From Saccharomonospora piscinae (GTDB lineage Bacteria; Actinomycetota; Actinomycetes; Mycobacteriales; Pseudonocardiaceae), in assembly GCF_005862235.1 (NCBI RefSeq), contig NZ_VCEK01000004.1, positions 124,001 through 188,000 of the forward strand: DNA of 64,000 bases, in the 5' to 3' direction. Positions 1-9,077 of the stretch are shown piece after piece. The notes under the pieces were generated by a model. The model did not search any database. It was not told the DNA's origin and saw only the letters and a list, made by a program, of their open reading frames with translations. Positions within the stretch are counted from its first letter, which is position 1, and the number at the start of each line of letters is the position of its first letter. A program made the position numbers and the translations under genes.

Positions 1-545
1 GTGACCGATCCCGGCACCCTGGCCAGGGCCGCGTACGGGCCGGACCGCAGATCGACCACCAGCTCACCGCCGTCGCCGAAGCGGGCCAGCGCGGGTTCGA
101 GCACGGGCCGCCACCACGACCGCAACGACCCGAGACCCGGCAGTGCCGACCCGCCCGACAGGCGGTAGGCGGGGATCGGGTCGTCCGCTCGCAGCACGCC
201 GAACAGGGCGGAGGCCACCGCCAGCCGGTGCCGGGCGCGCTCGCGGGCGGCACCACGCAGTGAGCGCGCGTCCAGCGTGTCGTAGAGCACGCCGGTGTAG
301 CGCAGCAGCGCCGGTGTCGTGGGCGACGACCACAGCCGGGCGTTGCGCTCCACCTCGTCGCGCTGCCGCTCGGACAAGCCCAGCGCGGACAGGCTTGCCG
401 GAACGTCGGCGGCGAGTTCCGCGAGCGCGTCCGCGAGCTTGCGCCGCGCGGGATTCAGCTCCGGCAGTGACAGCGCGTCGAGGTCCAGGCTGGGGCCGTC
501 GCCACCCGGCGCCTTGGTCTCGGAGGGAGGAAGCAGCACGAGCAC
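1..545 (-). CDS. yaaA: Peroxide stress protein YaaA (UPF0246/DUF328), 3' end outside window
   Basis: The minus strand from the GTG at 543-545 reads V-LVLLPPSETKAPGGD, the diagnostic N-terminus of the YaaA/UPF0246 family. The frame stays open for about 181 codons to the left edge, through a VVDLRSGPYAAL-type segment that is also typical. The family limits iron-driven oxidative damage and binds DNA; that role comes from family knowledge. The start is chosen because it restores the canonical N-terminus and because TACGCT lies exactly 6 nt upstream, which suggests a leaderless transcript. The C-terminus is missing. Confidence 0.85.
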   Translation of the reverse strand, partial: MLVLLPPSETKAPGGDGPSLDLDALSLPELNPARRKLADALAELAADVPASLSALGLSERQRDEVERNARLWSSPTTPALLRYTGVLYDTLDARSLRGAARERARHRLAVASALFGVLRADDPIPAYRLSGGSALPGLGSLRSWWRPVLEPALARFGDGGELVVDLRSGPYAALARVPGSV

Positions 546-551
546 GGCGCG

Positions 552-557
552 AGCGTA
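552..557 (-). promoter_or_regulatory. -10 element of leaderless yaaA promoter
   Basis: TACGCT on the minus strand ends 6 nt before the GTG start. No Shine-Dalgarno sequence is visible between them. Confidence 0.5.
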
Positions 558-611
558 GTTCGGCGAGCGGCTGACGCCGGCCGCCCCCGGACGGTCGGCG
601 TCGCAGGTCAC

Positions 612-965
612 TCATCCGTGGATCGCGATGCAGAACTCGTTGCCCTCCGGGTCGGCCAGCACGGTCCACGCGATGCCGGGGACCTCGTGCTCGGAGCGCA
701 CGGTGGCCCCCAGCCCGACCAGCCGCGCCACCTCGGCACCCCGGTCGTCGGCGGTGAGGTCGACGTGGACCCGGTTCTTGCCCTGTTTGGGTTCCTCGAC
801 GCGCTGCAGTGACAGCGAGGTGCCGCTCTCGTCCTGCGCGGACAGCACGAGCATCTCGCCCTCGAAGTCGACCGTCACCCGCCAGTCCAGGGCCGCGGTC
901 CAGAACTCCGCCAGGGAACGCGGGTCGGCGCAGTCGATAGTGACGTTCTCCAGTACCAGTGCCAT
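612..965 (-). CDS. VOC (glyoxalase/bleomycin resistance-like) family protein
   Basis: This is a 117-aa single-domain protein with the beta-alpha-beta-beta-beta pattern of the vicinal-oxygen-chelate superfamily. It begins VLENVTIDCADPRSLAEFW and ends with WTVLADPEGNEFCIA, the typical DPEGNEF C-terminal motif. One metal-binding-type Glu is visible in that last motif. Members include glyoxalases, dioxygenases and drug-binding proteins, and the substrate here cannot be told. The ATG start at 965 has TAGCGT 6 nt upstream, so translation is probably leaderless. Confidence 0.85.
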   Translation of the reverse strand: MALVLENVTIDCADPRSLAEFWTAALDWRVTVDFEGEMLVLSAQDESGTSLSLQRVEEPKQGKNRVHVDLTADDRGAEVARLVGLGATVRSEHEVPGIAWTVLADPEGNEFCIAIHG

Positions 966-971
966 GGCGCG

Positions 972-977
972 ACGCTA
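972..977 (-). promoter_or_regulatory. -10 element of leaderless VOC-gene promoter
   Basis: TAGCGT on the minus strand lies 6 nt before the ATG at 965. Confidence 0.5.
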
Positions 978-1098
978 GCGGCGAGGTCCGACAAATCCCG
1001 GTTGCGGCCGCTCACGCCGTGCCGACTACCCTTCGAGAACACGTCACCGGCCCGGCTCACCGGTACTTTCCGTGCCAGACCACGCCAAGGAGAACACC

Positions 1099-2847
1099 GT
1101 GATCACCAGGATGTCGTCGCTGTTCCTGCGCACCCTGCGCGAGAACCCGGCGGACGCCGAGGTGCCCAGCCACACGCTGCTGGTCAGGGCCGGATACGTC
1201 CGGCGCGTCGCGCCGGGCGGTTACTCCTGGCTGCCGCTGGGGCTGCGGGTGCTGCGCAACATCGAGGCGATCGTGCGCGAGGAGATGGACGCCATCGGCG
1301 GCCAGGAGATCCAGTTCCCGGCGCTGCTGCCGAAGGAGCCCTACGAGGCCACGGGCCGTTGGAGCGAGTACGGGCCGAACCTGTTCCGCCTCGTCGACCG
1401 CAAGGGCGCCGACTACCTGCTGGGCCCGACGCACGAGGAACTCTTCGCCCTGACGGTGAAGGGCGAGTACTCGTCCTACAAGGACTATCCGGTGATCCTC
1501 TACCAGGTCCAGACCAAGTACCGCGACGAGGCGCGGCCGAGGGCGGGTCTGCTGCGGGGACGCGAGTTCGTCATGAAGGACTCGTACTCCTTCGACCTCG
1601 ACGACGAGGGGCTCGCCCGTTCCTACGCGCTGCACCGTGGCGCCTACCTGCGGATGTTCGACCGGCTCGGGCTCGACTACGTGGTCGTGGCCGCCACCTC
1701 GGGCGCGATGGGCGGGTCGGCGTCGGAGGAGTTCCTGGCCGTGGCCGACACGGGTGAGGACACCTACGTCCGCAGCACGGGGTCCGGCTACGCGGCCAAC
1801 GTCGAGGCCGTGGTGACGCCCGCCCCGCCGGAGCGGCCGGTGGAGGACAAGCCCGCCGCGCAGGTGCACCACACCCCCGACACACCCACCATCGAGACGC
1901 TGGTGGACTTCCTCAACACCCACGGAGCCGGGCGCACCTTCACCGCGGCCGACACGCTCAAGAACGTGCTGGTGAAGACCCGCCTTCCGGGTGAGACGGA
2001 GTGGACGCTGCTCGGCGTCGGCGTGCCCGGCGACCGGGAGGTCGACCTCAAGCGGCTGGAGGCGTCGCTCGAACCCGCCGAGGTGGCGCTGCTGGAGGAG
2101 GCCGACTTCGCCGCCAACCCCTTCCTGGTGAAGGGCTACATCGGCCCGGGCGCGCTGCAGGCCAACGGGGTGCGTTACCTCGTCGACCCGCGCGTGGTCC
2201 GGGGAACGGCGTGGGCGACCGGGGCGGACAAGCCCGACCACCACGTCGTGGACCTCGTGTGCGGGCGCGACTTCACACCCGACGGGACCGTCGAGGCGGC
2301 CGAGGTGCGGGAGGGCGACCCGTCGCCCGACGGCCACGGCACGCTGGTCGCGGCGCGGGGCATCGAGATCGGCCACATCTTCCAGCTCGGCCGCAAGTAC
2401 ACCGACGCCTTCGAGGTCGACGCGCTCGGCCCCGACTCGAAGCCGGTGCGGATCACCATGGGCTCGTACGGGGTCGGGGTCTCGCGGCTGGTGGCGGCGA
2501 TCGCGGAGCAGCACCACGACGAGCTGGGCCTGGTCTGGCCGAGGGCCGTGGCACCGGCCGACGTCCACGTGGTCGTCGCGGGCAAGGACGAGACGGTGTT
2601 CGACGGCGGCGAGCGGCTGGCGGCGGAGCTGTCCGGGCGTGGCCTGCGGGTCATGCTCGACGACCGCAAGGCCACGCCGGGCGTGAAGTTCGCCGACGCG
2701 GAGCTCGTCGGCATTCCCACGATCGTGGTCGTCGGCCGGGGGCTGGCGAAGGGCGTGGTGGAGGTCAAGGACCGCGCGAGCGGAGAGCGCACGGAGGTCG
2801 CCGTGGACTCCGTCGTGGAGCACCTCGTGGAGCTCGTGCGTTCCTGA
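1099..2847 (+). CDS. proS: Prolyl-tRNA synthetase, bacterial type with editing domain
   Basis: The 582-aa class II aminoacyl-tRNA synthetase charges tRNA-Pro in the cytosol. Class II motif 2 is seen around residues 139-165 ([19 protein letters not shown]), preceded by GPTHEE near 109-114. Motif 3 ([14 protein letters not shown]) is near residues 453-466. The segment of about 180 residues between motifs 2 and 3 is the INS editing domain that hydrolyses Ala-tRNA-Pro in this family. The anticodon-binding domain forms the last 100 residues. The start is the GTG at 1099, with AAGGAG 6 nt upstream; an in-frame ATG at 1072 has no ribosome site. Confidence 0.97.
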   Translation: MITRMSSLFLRTLRENPADAEVPSHTLLVRAGYVRRVAPGGYSWLPLGLRVLRNIEAIVREEMDAIGGQEIQFPALLPKEPYEATGRWSEYGPNLFRLVDRKGADYLLGPTHEELFALTVKGEYSSYKDYPVILYQVQTKYRDEARPRAGLLRGREFVMKDSYSFDLDDEGLARSYALHRGAYLRMFDRLGLDYVVVAATSGAMGGSASEEFLAVADTGEDTYVRSTGSGYAANVEAVVTPAPPERPVEDKPAAQVHHTPDTPTIETLVDFLNTHGAGRTFTAADTLKNVLVKTRLPGETEWTLLGVGVPGDREVDLKRLEASLEPAEVALLEEADFAANPFLVKGYIGPGALQANGVRYLVDPRVVRGTAWATGADKPDHHVVDLVCGRDFTPDGTVEAAEVREGDPSPDGHGTLVAARGIEIGHIFQLGRKYTDAFEVDALGPDSKPVRITMGSYGVGVSRLVAAIAEQHHDELGLVWPRAVAPADVHVVVAGKDETVFDGGERLAAELSGRGLRVMLDDRKATPGVKFADAELVGIPTIVVVGRGLAKGVVEVKDRASGERTEVAVDSVVEHLVELVRS

Positions 2848-2870
2848 ACGGCCCGCCGCGTGCCGAACAC

Positions 2871-2966
2871 GCCGTGTCCGCAGGCCCCGTAGCCGTGTCC
2901 GCAGTTCCTGTAGCCGTGTCCGCATCGCACGCGGCGGACACGACTACCCAGGCTGCGGACACGGCT
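2871..2966. repeat. 21-bp-period opposed GTGTCCGCA array (locus 1), proS/yjbQ convergent junction
   Basis: Three copies of GCCGTGTCCGCA start at 2871, 2892 and 2913, exactly 21 bp apart. Two inverted copies follow: an 11-nt GCGGACACGAC at 2934 and TGCGGACACGGC at 2954, in register at 21 bp. The array fills the gap between the stop codons of the convergent genes proS (2847) and yjbQ (2966). It can fold into a long imperfect hairpin with a loop of about 9 nt. The same array recurs near 21.9 kb and 30.3 kb. A bidirectional terminator or protein-binding array is inferred. Confidence 0.85.
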
Positions 2967-3376
2967 CAGCCCGCGAGGTAGGACAGCCGCACGCGGCGCA
3001 CGGGGTTGTCTCCGTTGGTGTCGACGAGGCACAGAGACTGCCACGTGCCGAGGGCGAGCGCGCCCTCCAGGACGGGCACGCTCGCGTACGGCGGGAGGAA
3101 CCCGGGTAGCACGTGGTCACGGCCGTGGCCGTGGCTGCCGTGGCGGTGCCGCCACCGGTCGTCGGCGGGCAGCAGGTCGTCGAGCGCGGCGAGCAGGTCG
3201 TCGTCGCTGCCCGCGCCGGTCTCGATGACGGCGAGTCCCGCGGTGGCGTGGGGAACCCACACGTGCAGCAGGCCGTCGCGGGCTCCGGCATCGGAGAGGA
3301 AGCGGCGGGCGTCGGCCGTGAGGTCGTGGACCACCGCCTGTGAGCCGGTCCTGACATCGATCTCCGTGGAGTACAT
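2966..3376 (-). CDS. YjbQ family protein (UPF0047)
   Basis: The 136-aa protein matches the YjbQ/UPF0047 family, often called secondary thiamine-phosphate synthase. Visible are VWVPHATAGLAVIE near residues 40-53, a His-rich segment HRHGSHGHGRDH, and a C-terminal WQSLCLVDTNGDNPVRRV. Conserved histidines in these motifs form a metal site in known structures. The start is the ATG at 3376, which gives the family's usual length; TACCGT lies 7 nt upstream, so the mRNA is probably leaderless. It is convergent with proS across the 21-bp array. Confidence 0.88.
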   Translation of the reverse strand: MYSTEIDVRTGSQAVVHDLTADARRFLSDAGARDGLLHVWVPHATAGLAVIETGAGSDDDLLAALDDLLPADDRWRHRHGSHGHGRDHVLPGFLPPYASVPVLEGALALGTWQSLCLVDTNGDNPVRRVRLSYLAG

Positions 3377-3383
3377 GCTCCCG

Positions 3384-3389
3384 ACGGTA
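3384..3389 (-). promoter_or_regulatory. -10 element of leaderless yjbQ promoter
   Basis: TACCGT on the minus strand is separated from the ATG at 3376 by 7 nt. Confidence 0.5.
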
Positions 3390-3489
3390 GCCGCGTTCGC
3401 GGTATGGCGTGGGTCACGTCCGGCCAATACGGTAGCGGGAGGAGCGGGTTCGCGGTCGTGCCCAGTACTCGCCGCCGAGGAGGTCGCCT

Positions 3490-4605
3490 GTGGCCGAGAC
3501 ACCGACGCCGGCACGCATCGGAGTGGTCGCCGAGACCGCGCCGGCCGAACGGCGGGTGGCGCTCGTGCCCGCCCACGTGGAGCGACTGGTCCGGCAGGGT
3601 GCGCGGGTCGTCTGCCAGCCCGGGGCCGGGGCGGGTGCCTGCCACGGCGACGACGACTACGAACAGGCCGGGGCGGAGATCGGCGACGCCTGGAGCGCCG
3701 ACGTCGTCCTCACCGTCAACCCGCCGGGGCTGACCGATATCGATCGGCTCTCCCGCGGCGCGGTCCTGATCGGGTTCCTCGCCCCCGCCACGAACACCGA
3801 CGGCATCGCCGCGTTGCGCAAGGCGGGCGTGCACGCGTTCGCCGTCGAGTCGGTGCCCCGGATCTCGCGGGCGCAGAGCATGGACGCGCTGTCCTCGCAG
3901 GCCGGGGTGGCGGGCTACCGCGCGGCCCTGCTCGCGGCCGACCGCCTGCCCCGGTTCTTCCCCATGCTCACCACGGCGGCCGGCACGGTGCCGCCTGCCT
4001 CGGTGCTCGTGCTGGGGGCCGGGGTGGCCGGACTACAGGCGCTCGCCACCGCGAAGCGCCTCGGCGCGCGAACCACCGGCTACGACGTGCGTCCCGAGGT
4101 GGCCGATCAGGTCCGCTCGGTGGGCGCCGCGTGGCTGGATCTGGACGTGCTGGACACCTCGGGGTCCGGCACCGGCGGGTACGCGCGCGAGCTGTCGGAG
4201 GCGGAGCGCGCACGGCAGCAGGAGCGGCTCAGTGAGGCCGTGACCAGGGCTGACGTGGTCATCACCACGGCACTCGTTCCCGGCCGCAGGGCACCCACGC
4301 TCGTCACCGCCGAGGCGGTGCGCGCGATGCGTCCGGGCAGCGTGGTGGTGGACCTCGCGGGCGAGGCGGGCGGCAACTGCGAACTCACCGTGCCCGGCGA
4401 GGACGTGGTGGTACACGACGTGACGGTCTGCGCGCCCCTCGACCTGCCGTCCCGGGGCGCCGTACACGCCAGCGAGCTGTACTCGCGCAACCTGCTGGAG
4501 CTGCTGGAGCTGGTGCTCGACGACGAGGGGCGGCTCTCGCTCGACACGAGCGACGAGATCCTCGCGGGCGCGTGCGTCACGGCAACCGACGAGGAGGTCG
4601 ACTGA
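3490..4605 (+). CDS. pntAA: NAD(P) transhydrogenase alpha subunit, soluble part 1
   Basis: The 371-aa protein is the NAD(H)-binding domain I of the proton-translocating transhydrogenase, which transfers hydride between NADH and NADP+ at the inner face of the membrane. It has an AlaDH/PNT N-terminal domain (about residues 5-135, with ERRVALVPAHVERLV) and a Rossmann domain around 150-330 (VLVLGAGVAGLQALATAKRLGA). It lacks membrane helices, which are encoded by the next gene as in split actinobacterial systems. The GTG start follows GAGGAGG. Its stop overlaps the start of pntAB (TGATG). Confidence 0.93.
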   Translation: MAETPTPARIGVVAETAPAERRVALVPAHVERLVRQGARVVCQPGAGAGACHGDDDYEQAGAEIGDAWSADVVLTVNPPGLTDIDRLSRGAVLIGFLAPATNTDGIAALRKAGVHAFAVESVPRISRAQSMDALSSQAGVAGYRAALLAADRLPRFFPMLTTAAGTVPPASVLVLGAGVAGLQALATAKRLGARTTGYDVRPEVADQVRSVGAAWLDLDVLDTSGSGTGGYARELSEAERARQQERLSEAVTRADVVITTALVPGRRAPTLVTAEAVRAMRPGSVVVDLAGEAGGNCELTVPGEDVVVHDVTVCAPLDLPSRGAVHASELYSRNLLELLELVLDDEGRLSLDTSDEILAGACVTATDEEVD

Positions 4606-4934
4606 TGCTGGTCCAGAACCTGGCGGTGCTCGTACTCGCCGGATTCGTCGGCTACCTGGTGATCTCGAAGGTGCCCGCGACACTGCACACCCCGCTGATG
4701 TCGGGTACCAACGCCATCCACGGCATCGTGCTGCTGGGCGGCCTCGTCGTGCTCGGGCTGGGCACGGAGGGCGTGCTCAACAAGCTGCTTCTCGTGATCG
4801 CGATCGCCTTCGGCACCATCAACGTCGTCGGCGGTTTCCTGGTGACCGACCGCATGCTGGGGATGTTCAAGCAGCGACCGGAACCGCCGCCGGAGCGCGG
4901 TGACGACGCGGCGTCGCGGGGAACCGGCTCATGA
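4605..4934 (+). CDS. pntAB: NAD(P) transhydrogenase alpha subunit, membrane part 2
   Basis: The 109-aa protein has about three hydrophobic helices, beginning near residue 3 (NLAVLVLAGFVGYLVI), and the conserved STPLMSGTNAI-like stretch, here HTPLMSGTNAIHGI. It supplies part of the proton channel of the transhydrogenase. The ATG overlaps the pntAA stop by one base and its own stop overlaps the pntB start (ATGA), so the three cistrons look translationally coupled. Confidence 0.92.
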   Translation: MLVQNLAVLVLAGFVGYLVISKVPATLHTPLMSGTNAIHGIVLLGGLVVLGLGTEGVLNKLLLVIAIAFGTINVVGGFLVTDRMLGMFKQRPEPPPERGDDAASRGTGS

Positions 4935-6313
4935 CCACCGTCGCCTCCGTCGGCTATCTCATCGCGTTCTCGCTGTTCATCGTGGGTCTCATGGGCCTGA
5001 CGGGGCCCAGGACCGCCGTGCGGGGCAACGCCATCGCGGCGGCCGGGATGGCCGTCGCCATCGTCTCGACCCTGCTGCTGCCCGGAATGGGGGACTGGTG
5101 GCTGATCGTGCTGGGGCTCGTCCTCGGCGCGGTGGTGGGGGTTCCGGCGGCCCGCCGCGTGAAGATGACGGCCATGCCGCAGATGGTGGCCCTGTTCAAC
5201 GGGGTCGGCGGTGGCGCGGTCGCACTCATCGCCTGGGTCGAGTTCCGTGACACGGCGGGGTTCGCCGCCGAACCGCTGCACGTGGCCGTGACCTCGTTGT
5301 TCGCCGCGATCATCGGCTCGGTGTCGTTCTGGGGTTCGATGATCGCGTTCGGCAAGCTCCAGGAGTGGCTGGCGACCCGGCCGGTGACCCTCGGGGTCAT
5401 CCACCGGCCGCTGACCGTGCTGGCGGTGGCCGCCGCGCTCGCCTACGCCATCACGGTCATGGCGGGAGCCACCTCGGAATGGCTCGTGATCGGCGTGCTG
5501 GTCTCCTCGGCGTTCTTCGGGGTGCTCATGGTCCTGCCGATCGGCGGCGCCGACATGCCCGTGGTGATCTCACTGCTGAACGCGGCCACCGGGCTGTCGG
5601 CCGCGGCCATGGGTCTCGCGCTGGACAACACCGCGCTGATCGTGGCCGGCATGCTCGTCGGCGCGTCCGGTTCCATCCTCACCAACCTCATGGCCAAGGC
5701 GATGAACCGCTCGCTGGTCTCGATTCTCGCCGGCGGCTTCGGCGGTGCGGCCGTGGCCACCGGTGGCGGCACCGACGACCGGCCCGTGCGCAGCACCAGC
5801 GCCTCGGATGCCGCCATCCAGCTCGCGTACGCCAACCGGGTCGCCGTCGTGCCCGGCTACGGCATGGCGGTCGCGCAGGCCCAGCACGCGGTGCGTGAGA
5901 TGGCCGACCTGCTGGAGGGCAAGGGCGTCACCGTGAGCTACGCCGTGCATCCGGTCGCGGGCCGGATGCCGGGCCACATGAACGTGCTGCTGGCCGAGGC
6001 CGACGTGGCGTACGAGTCGCTGAAGGACATGGCCGAGTCCAACTCGCTGTTCCCGCAGACCGACGTCACGCTGGTGATCGGAGCCAACGACGTCGTCAAC
6101 CCCGCGGCCAGGACCGATCCCGCCTCCCCGATCTACGGAATGCCGATCCTCGACGTGGCGGCCAGCAGGTCGGTCATCGTGCTGAAACGGTCGATGGGCA
6201 CCGGCTTCGCCGGCATCGACAACGAGCTGTTCGCGGACCCGAGGACGAGCATGCTGTTCGGCGACGCGAAGAACTCGGTGTCGGAGGTGGTGGAGGAGCT
6301 GAAGAACCTCTGA
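4931..6313 (+). CDS. pntB: NAD(P) transhydrogenase beta subunit
   Basis: The 460-aa protein combines a multi-helix membrane domain (about residues 1-265) with the NADP(H)-binding domain III. The latter carries VAVVPGYGMAVAQAQHAV, HPVAGRMPGHMNVLLAEA and IGANDVVNPAA, all hallmarks of PntB. It completes the transhydrogenase that supplies NADPH for biosynthesis. It starts in a 4-base ATGA overlap with pntAB and ends the operon. Confidence 0.95.
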   Translation: MTTVASVGYLIAFSLFIVGLMGLTGPRTAVRGNAIAAAGMAVAIVSTLLLPGMGDWWLIVLGLVLGAVVGVPAARRVKMTAMPQMVALFNGVGGGAVALIAWVEFRDTAGFAAEPLHVAVTSLFAAIIGSVSFWGSMIAFGKLQEWLATRPVTLGVIHRPLTVLAVAAALAYAITVMAGATSEWLVIGVLVSSAFFGVLMVLPIGGADMPVVISLLNAATGLSAAAMGLALDNTALIVAGMLVGASGSILTNLMAKAMNRSLVSILAGGFGGAAVATGGGTDDRPVRSTSASDAAIQLAYANRVAVVPGYGMAVAQAQHAVREMADLLEGKGVTVSYAVHPVAGRMPGHMNVLLAEADVAYESLKDMAESNSLFPQTDVTLVIGANDVVNPAARTDPASPIYGMPILDVAASRSVIVLKRSMGTGFAGIDNELFADPRTSMLFGDAKNSVSEVVEELKNL

Positions 6314-6360
6314 CCCGCTCGGGTTGCGCGACCCCCGCACGTGGTGTGCCCTCGGAAGGT

Positions 6361-7788
6361 ATGGCTCACGGCACGAACACCACGGACGGCGCGGGCGGTC
6401 TTCCCGACAGCGCCGATGTGATCGTCATCGGCGGCGGTGCGGTCGGGGAGAACGCGGCGGCCAGGGCGGTGCGAGGCGGGCTGAGCGTCCTCCTGATCGA
6501 GCACGAGCGCCTGGGCGGGGAATGCTCGTTCTGGGCCTGCGTCCCGAGCAAGGCGCTGTTGCGCCCCGGCAACGCGCTCGCCGCGGCGCGGCGGGTGCCG
6601 GGGGTGCCGTGCGAGGGTCCACTCGACGCACGCGCTGTCCTCGATCGCCGTGACGCCTTCGTGTCCCACTGGGACGACACCGGGCAGCGGCAGTGGGCGC
6701 AGGGCGCCGGGGTGACGGTGGTGCGGGGGCGGGCCAGGCTCGCGGGCGAGCGCAAGGTCACCGTGGACGATGGTGCCGTGCTGCGTGCCGAGCACGCCGT
6801 CGTCGTCTGTACCGGCAGCGTCGCGGTCATGCCGGACGTCGAGGGCCTGTCGAGCGTGCCGGTCTGGACCTCGCGGGAGGCGACCTCGGCCGGCGCGGTG
6901 CCCGGTTCCCTGGCCGTGCTCGGCGGTGGTGTGGTCGGCGTCGAGATGGCCCAGGCATGGGCCCGCCTCGGCGCGTCGGTGGACCTGCTGGTTGACACCG
7001 ACCGGGTGCTGCCCCGGATGCCCGCCTTCGCCGGGGAGCGGGTGGCGGAGGGACTGCGGGCCGACGGCGTGCGGGTCACGCTCGGCACCACCGCCCGCGC
7101 GGTGTCGCCAGCCTCCGGTGGAGTCCGCGTCGATCTGGGCGAGGCCGGGCATCTCAACGCCGAGCACCTGCTGGTGGCCACCGGGCGCAGGCCCGCCACC
7201 GACGACCTCGGACTCGACACTCTCGGGCTCACCCCGGGGGAGCCGCTCGCCACCGACGACACCGGCCTGGTCACGGGGGTCGGTGGACAGTGGCTCTACG
7301 CCGCGGGGGACGTGACCGGGCGCGCACCGCTCACGCACCAGGGCAAGTACGCCGCCCGTGTGGTCGGCGACGTGGTGTCGGCCAGGGCCGCGGGCCGGGC
7401 AGTCCGGGCCGAACCGTGGACGCACCACGCGGCCACCGCCGACCACCACGCCGTTCCCCAGGTCGTGTTCACCGACCCGGAGGTGGCGTCCGTCGGGCGC
7501 GTCGAACCCGCCGAGCCCGGTCATCGCGCGGTGGAACTGGACATCGCGGTCGCGGGCTCGTCCCTGCACGCCGACGGCTACACCGGCCGCGCCAGACTGC
7601 TCGTCGACACCGAGCGCGAGGTCCTGCTCGGGGCGACCTTCGTCGGCCAGGACGTGGCCGAGCTGCTGCACTCGGCGACGATCGCCGTGGTGGGCGAGGT
7701 GCCGCTGCGGCGGCTGTGGCACGCCGTCCCCGCGTTTCCGACCATCAGCGAGGTGTGGTTGCGCCTGCTGGAGGACTACGGTCTCTAG
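6361..7788 (+). CDS. FAD/NAD(P)-dependent pyridine nucleotide-disulfide oxidoreductase
   Basis: This 475-aa class I flavoprotein disulfide reductase has an FAD GxGxxG motif (VIVIGGGAVGENAA, about residues 20-33). Its redox-active pair is in GECSFWACVPSK (Cys55 and Cys60), and an NAD(P) fold follows near 182 (LAVLGGGVVGVEMAQ). The C-terminal dimerisation domain carries HAVPAFPTISEVW in place of the HAHPTLSE of lipoamide dehydrogenases. It resembles mercuric-reductase/Lpd-like enzymes of unknown substrate; the true E3 is at 39841. The ATG at 6361 follows GGAAGG closely, and an in-frame GTG at 6346 is the alternative start. Confidence 0.88.
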   Translation: MAHGTNTTDGAGGLPDSADVIVIGGGAVGENAAARAVRGGLSVLLIEHERLGGECSFWACVPSKALLRPGNALAAARRVPGVPCEGPLDARAVLDRRDAFVSHWDDTGQRQWAQGAGVTVVRGRARLAGERKVTVDDGAVLRAEHAVVVCTGSVAVMPDVEGLSSVPVWTSREATSAGAVPGSLAVLGGGVVGVEMAQAWARLGASVDLLVDTDRVLPRMPAFAGERVAEGLRADGVRVTLGTTARAVSPASGGVRVDLGEAGHLNAEHLLVATGRRPATDDLGLDTLGLTPGEPLATDDTGLVTGVGGQWLYAAGDVTGRAPLTHQGKYAARVVGDVVSARAAGRAVRAEPWTHHAATADHHAVPQVVFTDPEVASVGRVEPAEPGHRAVELDIAVAGSSLHADGYTGRARLLVDTEREVLLGATFVGQDVAELLHSATIAVVGEVPLRRLWHAVPAFPTISEVWLRLLEDYGL

Positions 7789-7796
7789 ATCTCTGT

Positions 7797-9077
7797 TCAA
7801 TCCAACGGCAGGGTCAGTGCCGCGAACGCCGCGCGCCGCTGGTAGGTGGCGTCGGTCGGCGCGGCTGCCCCGGGCCCGCCCGCCAGCACGAGCCGCACCG
7901 TCGCGCCGTCGCGGGCACTCGCGTACGCCGCGCCCGCGAAGGTCGGGGCGGGAGCGGGCCACTTCCCGTGCTGCGTGGCGGCGTCGGTCAACACACCGGT
8001 ACCGGGCGTGTCGGCCAGGGCCAGGAACTCCTCGGCCGCGCTCGCGTCGCCGAAGGTGACCTCTCCGACGGACACGGCGACCGACCGCCCGTCGAGCGTG
8101 GCGGTGAAACTGCCCCGGCGCAGATCCGTGCAGCCCCGCTCGGTGACATAGGGCCGCAGGTCACCCACCGCGTGCTCGGCGGTGCAGGTGCGGCTGTGGT
8201 CGCGGGCCACGAGAGTGAACTCCATGCCGTCCTTCGTCATGCCGTCCGTCGGCACCGTGGGAGCCGCCGAGTTTTCGGAAAGCCGGGCGGCCGGTGTCGG
8301 AGTGTCCCCGGAACTCACGGCGAGAATCGTGGCGAGGACCGCCGTGACCACCAGGAGCGCGGCCAGCGCCGAGATCACCCGGGTCTGGAGGCGGGGACTC
8401 GGTACCGCCCCGGCGGGTGGTGGTGCGACGGGCGTGGTGCCGGCGGTGTCGGTGCTGAAGCCCTCGGCGGTCAGAGCGGCTTCGTCGAACTCCGCCGCGG
8501 CGGGCGCGAGCCCCCGGAACACGGCGCGGGCCTGGCCGGTCGTCATCGTGCGCGCGGGAACGGGCAGAGCTTCGGTCGCCGCCAGCATCGAGGTCGCCGA
8601 CGGATACACCACCCGCACCGAGCCTGCCGCATCGGACGCGGGCTGCTCGACGCGCTCCACGTACGGTCCGACGGCGATGACGACACCGACGCCGATCGCC
8701 GGATCGATCCCGTGGATCCGATCGGCCACCTGCCCGGCCGCCGCCAGCGCCGCCGTGGCGGGGTTGGGCGATCCGCGTGGACCGCCCGCGTCAGCCGTCT
8801 CGTCCGGCTGGACCAGGGGCCAGCCGTCGGCCACCCACACGCCGTCCAGCGGCGCCGACAGGGTCAGGGCCGGATCGGGCAGGTCGACGCCGACGACGAC
8901 CAGCACCCCGGTGGGCAGGATCAACACGGCGTCGACGTCGACGCCGGTCTCCGGCGGCGTGACTCCCAGCAGCGCGATGCCCCCGGCCACGGCGTCGCCC
9001 CGGCCGAGTGAGGTGAGTGCGGCTCGGACGTCGTCGGAGACGCGGGTGGGTCTGGCCGGGAACCGGACGACTCGCAC
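7797..9077 (-). CDS. Conserved hypothetical single-pass membrane protein
   Basis: The product is 426 aa and the family is not recognised. Residues 1-200 look like a soluble alpha/beta domain, with hydrophobic strands VDAVLILPTGVLVVVGVDL. A Pro/Ala-rich linker, one transmembrane helix (about 233-255) and an extracytoplasmic domain with two Cys (SRTCTAEH and RGCTDL) follow. The topology suggests a cytoplasmic domain joined to an outside domain, as in sensors or envelope proteins. The GTG at 9077 is preceded by GAGGAGGG. It is convergent with the flavoprotein gene, with only 8 bp between the stops. Confidence 0.75.
   Translation of the reverse strand: MRVVRFPARPTRVSDDVRAALTSLGRGDAVAGGIALLGVTPPETGVDVDAVLILPTGVLVVVGVDLPDPALTLSAPLDGVWVADGWPLVQPDETADAGGPRGSPNPATAALAAAGQVADRIHGIDPAIGVGVVIAVGPYVERVEQPASDAAGSVRVVYPSATSMLAATEALPVPARTMTTGQARAVFRGLAPAAAEFDEAALTAEGFSTDTAGTTPVAPPPAGAVPSPRLQTRVISALAALLVVTAVLATILAVSSGDTPTPAARLSENSAAPTVPTDGMTKDGMEFTLVARDHSRTCTAEHAVGDLRPYVTERGCTDLRRGSFTATLDGRSVAVSVGEVTFGDASAAEEFLALADTPGTGVLTDAATQHGKWPAPAPTFAGAAYASARDGATVRLVLAGGPGAAAPTDATYQRRAAFAALTLPLD

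Noticed and set aside
1057-2925. 622-codon open frame on the minus strand opposite proS
   Set aside because: It mirrors the proS gene, has low-complexity Arg/His/Val-rich translation and no recognisable domain. Long antisense frames are expected in DNA with very high third-position GC.
2871-2966. CRISPR array interpretation of the 21-bp arrays
   Set aside because: Units are in opposed orientations, the linkers are 8-10 nt and similar rather than unique spacers, and no cas gene is present.
7797-9077. NERD nuclease-related domain in the 426-aa membrane protein
   Set aside because: The hydrophobic strand DAVLILPTGVLVVVGVD looks like a NERD core, but the expected catalytic acidic/Lys pattern is not evident, so no domain is claimed.
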